Source: Paenibacillus alvei DSM 29 | GTDB taxonomy: Bacteria; Bacillota; Bacilli; Paenibacillales; Paenibacillaceae | Direction of reading: 5' to 3' | Length of the DNA stretch: 64,000 bases | NCBI RefSeq assembly: GCF_000293805.1 | Contig: NZ_AMBZ01000004.1 | Span: 331,001-395,000 of the forward strand | Part shown: one piece after another, positions 47,207 through 55,369 of the stretch | Layout of the letters: each line of letters opens with the position of its first letter | Numbering within the stretch: the stretch's first letter is position 1 | Notes under the pieces: generated by a model | What the model was told of the DNA's origin: nothing | The model's database searches: none | Seen by the model: only the letters and a program-made list of their open reading frames with translations | Translations under genes and position numbers: made by a program

Positions 47207-47820
47207 AGGAGTATATTAATTTCGTTGAGATTAAACAAGAAGAACGAATATATCAATGTAAGTTATTTGTTCAATTTATTGATTCGAATTGCAGAATTAT
47301 CTTGGACTATAATAACAGCATGATTGAGGGTGGCGGGGACAGTTATACAAATGCATTAGAAAGTTTGTTGGGAAATTTCCAGCACAGTACAGAAATAAGG
47401 TTTGAAAATTATATTGCCGTCACTGAAGGAAAATCCAAGAATATTTTAAAAATTGAAGAGGTGGTTAAATTAACGGATGTACCCTATGAAAATGATCTTC
47501 AGTTAGAGTTTGTACTTAAGTCCAATTTCAAAGACAGAGTAATTACAACAACATCGTTTCATGATTTCTCTATTGCTTTTGGTAAATTAGTGAGAGAAAT
47601 GAATCTTGCATGTGAAAGCTGTGCATATTGCTATTATGGTGATTTTAAATCAGATGGTGGAGAGGATTTGCGACATGGATGGTATTGTTTTAGAGAGATA
47701 CAGGGGATAAATATGGAGGTTCCGTGGTTCGACCGTATTGAGTATTTCTCACAAGCAATTCCGAATATCGATGCGTTCCATTGGTGCCCAAGTTTTAGAC
47801 TTTTAGATAAAATTTTTTAA
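47203..47820 (+). CDS. Candidate immunity protein for cassette 7
   Basis: A 205-residue soluble protein with a C-terminal motif CESCAYCYYGDFKSDGGEDL, RHGWYCFREI and AFHWCPSFR, which resembles DUF6304-type immunity proteins (recalled, not searched). AGGAG precedes the ATG and the four-base ATGA overlap with the toxin tail supports a pair. It is the last cassette of the array. Confidence 0.65.
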   Translation: MKEYINFVEIKQEERIYQCKLFVQFIDSNCRIILDYNNSMIEGGGDSYTNALESLLGNFQHSTEIRFENYIAVTEGKSKNILKIEEVVKLTDVPYENDLQLEFVLKSNFKDRVITTTSFHDFSIAFGKLVREMNLACESCAYCYYGDFKSDGGEDLRHGWYCFREIQGINMEVPWFDRIEYFSQAIPNIDAFHWCPSFRLLDKIF

Positions 47821-47959
47821 AGGTCTAGTTTGGTGAAATTTATTAAATATAAACTGGTTACACATTTGTCCTTTTCTTCGATTAACATAGGATTTATAAA
47901 GGAGAGTAGCTGTAACAATAAGGTCGTCAATACGAGGTTAATAAAAAATTGGTGATATA

Positions 47960-48133
47960 ATGAATATTAATGAAAAACGGTCATCTGACGAAAAAAGACA
48001 AAGAGAAATAGGAAAAAGAAAATCAATAGTTTTAATTGGTGTTATCTTAATGATAGTTGTGTTAATTTGTGTTATGGGATATCTGGTACTCAAAAATATC
48101 TTTACTGGCATTTGTGGGATAAGCAACTGTTAA
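47960..48133 (+). CDS. Small single-pass membrane protein
   Basis: A 57-residue frame: a charged N-terminus (NEKRSSDEKRQREIGKRK) and one transmembrane helix (VLIGVILMIVVLICVMGYLV). The layout, basic residues then a helix, is a sound small-protein pattern, but the ribosome site (GGTGAT) is very close to the ATG. Function unknown; it may be the tail of the island. Confidence 0.4.
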   Translation: MNINEKRSSDEKRQREIGKRKSIVLIGVILMIVVLICVMGYLVLKNIFTGICGISNC

Positions 48134-48311
48134 CGACAAACCATAAATGAAACTGCGCTTACTTTGTACAGGAGTCGCTACCGCATCACATTATGCTATC
48201 TTGAATAGAGGACAGCCTTACCAAGTATAAACGTAAATTCAAAAAATAGTAGCTCTAAAATTCAGTAAATCATTATAGAGTAACTTGTCAAACATTAGTC
48301 GGTTTTATTTT

Positions 48312-48367
48312 ATGTCCCAAGTTCTTGTCATTTTGGTTTGACAAGAACTTGGGACATTTTCGTTTTT
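48312..48367. terminator. Perfect long hairpin, likely strong bidirectional terminator
   Basis: ATGTCCCAAGTTCTTGTCA (48312-48330) pairs perfectly with its complement (48339-48357) around an 8-base loop, with A/T runs outside (TTTTCGTTTTT to the right). It sits at the junction between the toxin island and the sigK region. The stem is longer than usual for a terminator, so an IS or repeat origin is also possible. From 48368 to 48544 no gene is seen. Confidence 0.6.
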
Positions 48368-48544
48368 GACAAAAAGGTGAGGACATACCGATTAACAAAT
48401 AACGATGTCGAATAATGGGATTACCGCGACATCGATACATAATCACATGTTGGATAATAAAACAGATGCTTAATGTTTCAAAGGTGTGGTTCAATCCGGT
48501 AGAGAATTGGTTTATAAATAAGTTGAATAAAACGAACGATTATA

Positions 48545-49165
48545 TCAAGGGAAATGATTGAATTCGCCATTTTCTTTTCCCCCGTACAGGCACGCATAGG
48601 CAGCCGCCCACATAGAATGTAACGTTCTCATTCGGATAATCATGAGGTGTTTACGTCTTAGGAGGTGGAGTAATGCTTGGGTTTTGTCGTCGATCGCCAT
48701 GTTCATTAAGCAGATTTCATTGTTGGTATCCTATGTAAAAAATAATGCTTTTCCCCAACCATTAGCGGAAGAAGAAGAAATGAAGCATTTGCGCTTAATG
48801 GCCGAAGGGAATGCCCATTCAAGAAATATGCTGGTTGAACATAATTTAAGGCTGGTAGCTCATATTGTGAAAAAATTTGACAATACGGGGGAAGATCTTG
48901 AGGACTTAATATCCTTGGGACAATTGGATTGATTAAAGCTATCGAGAGCTTCCAGCCGAACAAAGGAACGAAGCTGGCTACTTTCGCCGCTCGATGTATT
49001 GAAAATGAGATCCTTATGCACTTGCGATCCTTGAAGAAAACCCGTAAGGATGTATCGCTGCATGATCCAATCGGGACGGATAAAGAGGGCAACGAAATTA
49101 CCCTAATAGACATCCTCGGTTCTGAGGCGGACGACGTTGTGGAGAAGGTACAGCTGAAGATCGAG
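48545..49165 (+). repeat. Left copy of the sigK direct repeat
   Basis: From TCAAGGGAAATGATTGAATT onward the sequence matches 54530-55151 closely through the upstream region and the first two thirds of sigK, in the same orientation, 5,986 bp apart at the start codons. Near-identical blocks (about 48580-48835 and 48960-49075) alternate with more diverged ones. Confidence 0.8.
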
Positions 49166-49372
49166 TAGTCGAAGATCTATCAGAACCTTGAAATCTTGGA
49201 TGAACGGGAAAAAGAGGTCGCCGTCGGCCGCTTCGGTCTCGAAGCTGGTGGCGAAGAGCGCACGCAGCGGGAGATTGCGAAGGAGCTGGGCATCTCGCGG
49301 AGCTATGTGTCGCGGATCGAGAAGCGGGCGCTGATGAAGTTGTATCATGAGTTTTATAAGGCGAAGCGGTGA
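48673..49372 (+). pseudogene. sigK: RNA polymerase sigma-K factor, broken mosaic copy
   Basis: Same start context as the intact copy (TTAGGAGGTGGAGTA then ATG), but one T is missing after codon 3 (GGGTTTTGTC against GGGTTTTTGTC), a second indel lies near 48918 (LISLGQLD against [11 protein letters not shown]), and codon 165 or so is TAG (49166-49168). After that stop the 3' part ([20 protein letters not shown] to EFYKAKR) is GC-richer and clearly diverged from the intact copy. It seems to be a patchwork of two paralogues. No recombinase gene of the skin type lies nearby. Confidence 0.8.
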
Positions 49373-49388
49373 GAAGAAAGATAGGAAT

Positions 49389-49921
49389 TGGCCTTGGAGG
49401 GTGCGAAGGTCGTTGTGAATTTCGCAAGTAATGCAGGGAAAGCAGAAGAAGTCGTGAACGGCATTCGGCAAAGAGGCGGCGAAGCGATTGCCGTTCAAGC
49501 CGACATCGGGAACGTCTCGGAAGTTGCACGACTGTTCGACGAAACGCTGAAAGCCTTTGGGTGATTGGACTTTCTCGTGAACAACGCTGGTGACCTGTCG
49601 ACGAAGCCGCTTACCGCATTCACAGAAGAGGACTTCGACAAACATTTCGCAATAAACGTGAAAGGAAGACATTCTTCGCAATTCAACAAGCAGCGCGAGT
49701 CATGAGGGAGAATGGCCGCATTATTTTATTAACTTCTCCACTTTGGTTGTCGGGATGATGCTTCCAACGTACAGCGTTTATGCGGGTACGAAAGGTGACG
49801 TCGAGCAATTTACTCGTCATCTGGCCAAGGAGCTCGGATCGAAGAAAATTACGATCAACGCGATCTCTCAGGGTCCGGTGAACACGGAACTATTTAACGC
49901 TGGTAAGTCGGTCAGCGGGCG
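49389..49921 (+). pseudogene. SDR-family oxidoreductase, broken
   Basis: LALEGAKVVVNFASNAGKAE and VQADIGNVSEVARLFDETLK lead to TGA 49562-49564, then DFLVNNAGDLSTKPLTAFTE continues, a frameshift follows near 49670, and YAGTKGDVEQFTRHLAKELG with VNTELFNAG ends where IS3 sequence begins. The N-terminal TGxxxGIG part is absent. It has the NNAG and Y/K region of FabG-like enzymes. Confidence 0.75.
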
Positions 49922-50714
49922 TTCCCTTACGGGACATGCTCATGGTAATGCCTTTTGCTTTTATTGCTTCTTGATAAACCTGAGACGTATATACACTTCC
50001 TTGATCGCTGTGAAGCATCATATCTGAACGTAGCGGAAGCTGATTCAGCGTGTCAAGAACAAAAGAAGTGTCTTGCTTGTCTGCTATACTGTAAACCACG
50101 ATCTCTCCGTTATACAAGTCTAAAATACTTGATAAGTATAGTGTTGTTCCGCCGTAAGGCAAATACGTAATATCAGTCACGAGTTTTTGCATCGGAGCAT
50201 CTGCTTGGAATTTACGCTTTAACAGATGTTCCGCGATATGTGTAGGCTATCCAGTTGGTTTGCGTTTCTTTACCTTGACTCGACATTGTAGTCCTTCACG
50301 TTGCATAATTCGCTGTACACGTTTGTGATTAATTTATTGTTCCATTCGAAGCAGTGACGTGATCTTTCGGTACCCATAACGGAATTTATGTTCCGTACAG
50401 AGCTCTCGAATTTTCCCTACGGCATTATCTACACGCTTAGCTCTGCAAGATGATTTCCAACGATAATAATTAGATCGAGGAATCCCTAACCATTCACAGG
50501 CTTGGTAATACTTATTTCTCCTCGAATGGACTCCATCCAAGAGATGACTACTTCAGGTGACACCTCCTTTCCAACTCCTTGTACTTTTTTAGAACCTCTA
50601 ACTGATGCTTAAGAAAACGATTCTCTGCTTTCACTTTTTTAAGCTCTGCAAGATATTTTATAAGGGTATTTCTCTTGAAGGTGTTTTGATTTGTCTCACG
50701 TTATGGGGTCAGTC
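49922..50714 (-). mobile_element. IS3-family (IS150-like) remnant
   Basis: Minus strand carries orfB parts: IRELCTEHKFRYGYRKITSL, LVTDITYLPYGGTTLYLSSI and MMLHSDQGSVYTSQVYQEAI, then breaks at SMSRKG where the SDR pseudogene starts. The other end (GTATTTCTCTTGAAGGTGTT ... TTATGGGGTCAGT, to 50714) matches the fragment at 54395-54449. Most of orfA is missing. Confidence 0.75.
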
Positions 50715-50779
50715 CCGAGTTATTGCGCACCAGCTCTTGCTCTTTTTTATTTTCTGCTTAAAAAATCCGACACACTATC

Positions 50780-51471
50780 TCAAGGATTGTCTTGTTGTAC
50801 GGCCTCAGCTACAAGTGCGGCGTAGAATTCCGCTCCCTCCCTTTGAAGATGAACGCCGTCGGCGGTGAAGTACGAATCTTTACCTTCGCTAGAAGAATAC
50901 CAGTCCACAAGCGTTACATTCTGAAAATTTGCAGCTTCTTCCTCGAGCGCTGAATTAACCGTGTCTTGCCATTTTTTCGGTACCCGAGTATTTACCAATA
51001 CGATTTGCTGAGCATCACTGAGCGAGGAAAGTAATTTTTGTAATTGTTTAGAGTTAAACGGACCATTCGTACCTAGCTCGATGATAACTCGGCGGCTAAG
51101 TTTCCCGTTCGCCTTGAGCTTATCGATTACTTTTTGCGCTTGAGACATTTGCCTGCCTACTTTACCGTCGACCACAATGCCTGGCAAATTTTTTCCAGAT
51201 ACGGTGCAGCGTCAAGGATCACGGAATCGCCTATTGCAGTAACACTTTTACCCGATTTTTGCTCCGATGGTTTATTCGTTATTTTAGAATGATCTTCATC
51301 TTTAGGATTTACTATTGCATTAGAATCGTTACCTGTTTTATGGTTTATAGTTTTTGATAACGATTGGGCTGGAACCGGCTTATCTGCATTCTTTGAGCAG
51401 GATATGGTTAATAGCAGGATTGGGATTACGAAGATGATAAGCAAATGACGAAATTTAAAATGGGTTTTCAT
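50780..51471 (-). pseudogene. SGNH-type lipoprotein paired with the OatA-like acyltransferase, frameshifted
   Basis: A lipoprotein signal (LLIIFVIPILLLTISCSK), a low-complexity linker, then the SGNH block I motif AIGDSVILDAAPYLEKI. One missing T near 51190 throws the frame; restoring it gives LPGIVVDGKVGRQMSQAQKV, the block with ELGTNGPF and the C-terminal DGVHLQREGAEFYA carrying the Asp-His pair. In OatA these two domains form one protein; here they are separate, with the ATG overlapping the acyltransferase stop (ATGA). The SGNH part would transfer the acetyl group to peptidoglycan outside the cell. Confidence 0.8.
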
Positions 51472-52619
51472 TCTTTTTTCCTCCAATAGTTTTTTAATAG
51501 ACCGTTTCGTATAGGTTCCTCGATATATTTCCATGATAGTATGGCCAGAAGCAGACTAGCCCCAAGTTGAAGAAGGATCCGAAAGCTATCCGATGAATCG
51601 GTTGCTCCGGTAGGGCTGGTTAGGACGATGACAGGGTAGTGCCAAATATACAGACTGTAAGAAAGCCGTCCGATCCAAAGCAAAGGTTTACAACCCATAA
51701 TCTTCGCGAGTCGACTCGCGGGATGGGCGAGAACAGCGATAACAATTGCAGTAATAAGGGATAAGAATACGAACCCCCCGTAATAAAGAGAATCTTCATA
51801 CTCATTCGTACGCCATATCATGTAAATGATGATGAATAAACCGACTCCTCCGGTCAGATCGAGGATATTTCGAACTTTGCGGGAGACTTTTTCGGTTATA
51901 GATTGACTCGGCCACACGGTGGCAAGTGCAGCTCCGATCAACAGAGCAAAAACTCTCGTATCCGTGCCGTAATATACTCGACTCGGATCGGTACCCGGAT
52001 CGTAAATGAGCGCCATCGCCAACGCCGATACGGCTGCGCCTGTAAGCGTGAGTAAGAAGATTTTGCCTCTTTGCGGCACAATGTGCAACATGATCATGAG
52101 AACGATCGGCCAAATGAAATAAAACTGCTCCTCGATGGCCAAAGACCATAGATGCCCGATAGGAGAAGGGGGACCAAAGCTTTCAAAATAGGATACATTG
52201 TGAAAAATGAACCACCAGTTGTTGAAATACAGGGCTGCAGAAGCAAAGTCACCCTGTAATGCCGCCAGCCGGGAGCTATCGAATAAGATGAGCCACAACG
52301 CTACAAATGCCAACATTGCGAACATGGCCGGCAGCAACCTGCGAGCTCGTCTTAACCAAAAATCCTTAAGATTAAACTTTTTGTTGTTTCGTTTCCACTG
52401 CAAGATGATCTGATCAGTAATGAGATAACCAGATAGAACAAAGAAAATTCCGACCCCCAAGAGCCCCCCTGGCGCCCATTTCAAGTCGAGATGATAAGCG
52501 ATAACCGCTATGACAGATAGTGCCCTGAGCCCATCCAATCCCGGCATGTAATGCCCTGGTGGATGTCCTCTATTATCACCACTATGCGATGAATTCAAGT
52601 TGTCTTTCAATGTTCTCAT
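51468..52619 (-). CDS. OatA-like acyltransferase-3 family membrane protein
   Basis: A 383-residue integral membrane protein with about ten transmembrane segments. MPGLDGLRALSVIAVIAYHL near residue 25 carries the essential His, and FFVLSGYLITDQI, RRARRLLPAMF, SLAIEEQFYFIWP and LWIGRLSYSLYIWHYPVIVL are family hallmarks. It would pass acetyl groups across the membrane for peptidoglycan O-acetylation, which blocks lysozyme. The divergent sigV/rsiV-like genes and the shared promoter motif support an OatA role. Unlike its neighbours it is intact. Confidence 0.85.
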   Translation of the reverse strand: MRTLKDNLNSSHSGDNRGHPPGHYMPGLDGLRALSVIAVIAYHLDLKWAPGGLLGVGIFFVLSGYLITDQIILQWKRNNKKFNLKDFWLRRARRLLPAMFAMLAFVALWLILFDSSRLAALQGDFASAALYFNNWWFIFHNVSYFESFGPPSPIGHLWSLAIEEQFYFIWPIVLMIMLHIVPQRGKIFLLTLTGAAVSALAMALIYDPGTDPSRVYYGTDTRVFALLIGAALATVWPSQSITEKVSRKVRNILDLTGGVGLFIIIYMIWRTNEYEDSLYYGGFVFLSLITAIVIAVLAHPASRLAKIMGCKPLLWIGRLSYSLYIWHYPVIVLTSPTGATDSSDSFRILLQLGASLLLAILSWKYIEEPIRNGLLKNYWRKKE

Positions 52620-52646
52620 TCCCCCATCATGTACTGACTTTCGCTA

Positions 52647-52676
52647 GCAAGACGTGTGACACGTGTAAAAAAGTTT
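52647..52676 (-). promoter_or_regulatory. ECF-sigma promoter of the OatA-like gene
   Basis: On the minus strand AAACTTTT (52676-52669), 12 bp, CACGTCTTGC (52656-52647). The AAAC and CGTC cores are what SigV/SigM/SigX-type ECF factors recognise. It is almost the same as the plus-strand motif at 52712-52740. Confidence 0.7.
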
Positions 52677-52711
52677 GTTCGAGAAAGTGAAAAAATTGGT
52701 TAAACTTGACC

Positions 52712-52740
52712 AAACTTTTCATTATGCTCGCACGTCTTGC
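52712..52740 (+). promoter_or_regulatory. ECF-sigma autoregulatory promoter of the sigV-like gene
   Basis: AAACTTTT (52712-52719), 11 bp, CACGTCTTGC (52731-52740), 50 bases before the sigma gene start. Matching the divergent promoter, it predicts that one ECF factor drives both units. Confidence 0.7.
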
Positions 52741-52790
52741 TGAAGTGGACAATCAATCCGAGTGCGACAAATAAGGAGTTTCGGTATCAA

Positions 52791-53293
52791 ATGAATAATA
52801 AGAAATTAGAAAATTTGCTTGTTCAATGCATAACGGATTACAAAGAAAACGTTTATCGATTGGCTTACAGCTATGTAAAGAATTCTGAAGATGCACTCGA
52901 TATTGTTCAGGATTCCATCCATAAAGCTTTTTTGTCACTTGAAAAACTAAAAACACCGAATCCGTGAAGAGCTGGTTTTATCGAATTGTTATCAATACAT
53001 CGTTGGATTTATTGAGAAAACAAAAGAAAGTTCAAGTTGTTGATGAAAGTACGTTAGAAGCTTTTCATCCGGCAAAAAATGATGTTTATCCGAATATTGA
53101 TTTGGAGGAGGCATTGAATGATTTGCCGTCAATCTATCGAACCATCATCGTGCTTCGATATTTTGAAGATTTAAAATTAGAAGAAATTGCAGTGGTGTTA
53201 GAGGAAAACCTGAGTACTGTTAAAACACGGTTATATCAAGCGCTGCGAATACTACGGGTTAAAATGAACGATGAGTCAACGGAGGATAAATAA
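52791..53293 (+). pseudogene. ECF sigma factor, SigV-like, with one frameshift
   Basis: Region 2 (YRLAYSYVKNSEDALDIVQD, with HKAFLSLEKLKTPN) is in the first frame, which stops at TGA 52965-52967; one base over, KSWFYRIVINTSLDLLRKQK continues, and region 4 (DLPSIYRTIIVLRYFEDLKL, EEIAVVLEENLSTVKTRLYQ) is complete to 53293. Repairing one base at about 52960 yields a normal factor of about 167 residues. The RsiV-like gene one base downstream and the OatA-like gene opposite identify the system as the lysozyme-responsive SigV type. Confidence 0.8.
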
Positions 53294-53294
53294 T

Positions 53295-54166
53295 ATGGAC
53301 AAAAAACTGGAGAAAATAATAGAGCAATATAGGGATGTTCCTATTCCGAAAGAATTGGATTTCATCGTAAAAAAACTATAAAACAACGAAAGAAAGGCAT
53401 TTTCAAACATGAATGGCTTGTTGGGACTGGCGCGGCCGCCATTGCATTCGTAATCGGAATTAATGCGAGTCCGGCTTTTGCATATGCCCTATCCGAAGTG
53501 CCATTAGTCGGAAAGCTCGTTCAGGTACTTACATTTAGGGAATATAAAATTGATGATGGAAATTTTACGGCTAGAATTGAAGTGCCCGCCCTTAAGAATT
53601 TAGAGAATAAGTCGTTAGAGCATTCTTTAAATCAAAAATATCTTGAAGAAAGTAAAAAACTATACAGTGACTTCAAGAAAGAAATGGAAAGTGTAAAGCA
53701 AAGCGGTGGAGGCCATTTGGGAGTAGATAGCCGATATGTCGTAAAAACCGATAACGATCGCATCCTTTCAATAGGCAGATCTTATGTAAATACAGTAGGT
53801 TCTTCTTCGACAACGATCAAGTACGATACGATCGACAAGAAAAATCAAGTTTTAATCACTTTGCCTAGTTTATTTATAGATGATCGCTATATCAAGCTGA
53901 TCAGCGACAATATTAAGGAACAAATGATAAAACAGGTGAAAGACGATCCGGATAAATTCTATTGGGTTGCAGGAGTTCCCAATACGGTCAATTCTTATTT
54001 TGAAAACATTTCAAAAGACCAAAACTTTTATATCAATAACGACGGCAAGCTCGTCATCTCATTCGATAAGTATGAGGTCGCTCCCGGATTTATGGGCGTT
54101 GTCGAGTTTATTATTCCAACAAATGTACTGACCGATGTTTTGGTTAGCCAAGAATATATAAAGTAG
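53295..54166 (+). pseudogene. RsiV-like anti-sigma factor (DUF3298), with one frameshift
   Basis: ATG 53295 starts DKKLEKIIEQYRDVPIPKEL; the frame stops at TAA 53379-53381 because an A run (GTAAAAAAACT) seems one base short. Shifting gives TIKQRKKGIFKHEWLVGTGA, a transmembrane segment (AAAIAFVIGINASPAFAYAL) and a long extracellular DUF3298 domain with the GGGHLGVDSRYVV and KFYWVAGVPNTVNSYF motifs. In Bacillus subtilis RsiV binds lysozyme directly and is then cleaved to free SigV. Total restored length about 290 residues. Confidence 0.8.
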
Positions 54167-54224
54167 CATAACAACAAAAGGAAGCGACTATATGGAGTCA
54201 CAGTGATTTCGTATAAGCGAACGT

Positions 54225-54449
54225 CGCATAAAGTATGATGATCGTAATCGGATGTTTAGCTCGTTCATTACTTCTTTCACAGGAATACCAGCTAATCTCA
54301 TTTCGATTGCTTTCAATTTCACTTCCGCCGGGTAACTCACTCTAGTTACCAACGCAAAAACACCTCCAAGATTGTCTCCCTTATCTTACGATATAAGGGT
54401 ATTTCTCTTGAAGGTGTTTTGATTAGTCTCACGGTATGGGGTCAGTTCC
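54225..54449 (-). mobile_element. IS3-family (IS150-like) 5' end with orfA start
   Basis: Minus strand encodes RVSYPAEVKLKAIEMRLAGI and PVKEVMNELNIR, an orfA N-terminus. The terminal part (GTATTTCTCTTGAAGGTGTT to GTATGGGGTCAGT) matches the end at 50714, so both come from one IS type. Confidence 0.75.
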
Positions 54450-54529
54450 ACGTTGTGATCCGTGGCTTTTGCTTTTGAATCAGTCCTGATGGTCGTCAGG
54501 GAACTATGCGCCGGAGATGAATGAGCAAG

Positions 54530-55151
54530 TCAAGGGAAATGATTGAATTGCGCCATATTCTTTTCTCCCGTACAGGCACGCATAGGCGGCCGCCCACATA
54601 GAATGTAACGTTCTCATTCGGATAATCATGAGGTGTTTACGTCTTAGGAGGTGGAGTAATGCTTGGGTTTTTGTCGTCGATCGCCATGTTCATTAAGCAG
54701 ATTTCATTGTTGGTATCCTATGTAAAAAATAATGCTTTTCCCCAACCATTAGCGGAAGAAGAAGAAATGAAGCATTTGCGCTTAATGGCCGAAGGGAATG
54801 CCCACTCAAGAAATATGTTAGTTGAACATAATCTAAGGTTAGTAGCTCATATTGTGAAGAAATTCGATAACACGGGCGAGGATCTAGAGGATTTAATTTC
54901 GATTGGTACGATTGGATTGATTAAAGCGATTGAAAGCTTTCAGCCGAACAAGGGAACGAAGCTGGCTACTTTCGCCGCTCGATGTATTGAAAATGAGATC
55001 CTTATGCACTTGCGATCCTTGAAGAAAACCCGTAAGGATGTATCGCTGCATGATCCAATCGGAACGGATAAAGAAGGCAATGAAATCACCCTGATCGATA
55101 TCCTTGGCACGGAAAGCGATGAGGTGGTCGATAAGGTGCAGCTAAAAATCG
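54530..55151 (+). repeat. Right copy of the sigK direct repeat
   Basis: Partner of 48545-49165. The shared part covers about 130 bases of upstream sequence, including the AGGAGGTGGAG ribosome site, plus two thirds of the gene. Confidence 0.8.
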
Positions 55152-55366
55152 AGAAAAGCAAAATTTATCGCAACCTGGATATATTGGATGAGCGGGAGCA
55201 AGAAGTGATCCGAGGCCGCTTCGGATTAGATGGGGGCGGCGATGAGCGCACCCAGCGGGAGATTGCCAAGGAATTGGGCATTTCACGTTCTTATGTGTCA
55301 CGGATTGAAAAGCGGGCGCTGATGAAGCTGTATCATGAGTTTTATAAGAATAAAGGACATATTTAA
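54659..55366 (+). CDS. sigK: RNA polymerase sporulation sigma factor sigma-K (pro-form)
   Basis: A 235-residue sigma-70 family factor. The hydrophobic N-terminus ([17 protein letters not shown]) is the pro-sequence that SpoIVFB-type proteases remove, followed by the conserved [12 protein letters not shown]. Region 2 ([38 protein letters not shown]) and region 4.2 HTH ([20 protein letters not shown]) are complete. It directs late mother-cell transcription in sporulation. Unlike B. subtilis, the gene is uninterrupted here. The stop codon overlaps the 5-bp target duplication of the IS4-family element that follows. Confidence 0.95.
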   Translation: MLGFLSSIAMFIKQISLLVSYVKNNAFPQPLAEEEEMKHLRLMAEGNAHSRNMLVEHNLRLVAHIVKKFDNTGEDLEDLISIGTIGLIKAIESFQPNKGTKLATFAARCIENEILMHLRSLKKTRKDVSLHDPIGTDKEGNEITLIDILGTESDEVVDKVQLKIEKSKIYRNLDILDEREQEVIRGRFGLDGGGDERTQREIAKELGISRSYVSRIEKRALMKLYHEFYKNKGHI

Positions 55367-55369
55367 GGG

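Noticed and set aside
48673-54659. Skin-like developmental excision element between the sigK copies
   Set aside because: The two copies are not complementary halves of one gene: copy 2 is complete by itself, and no site-specific recombinase is encoded in the interval. It is a duplication.
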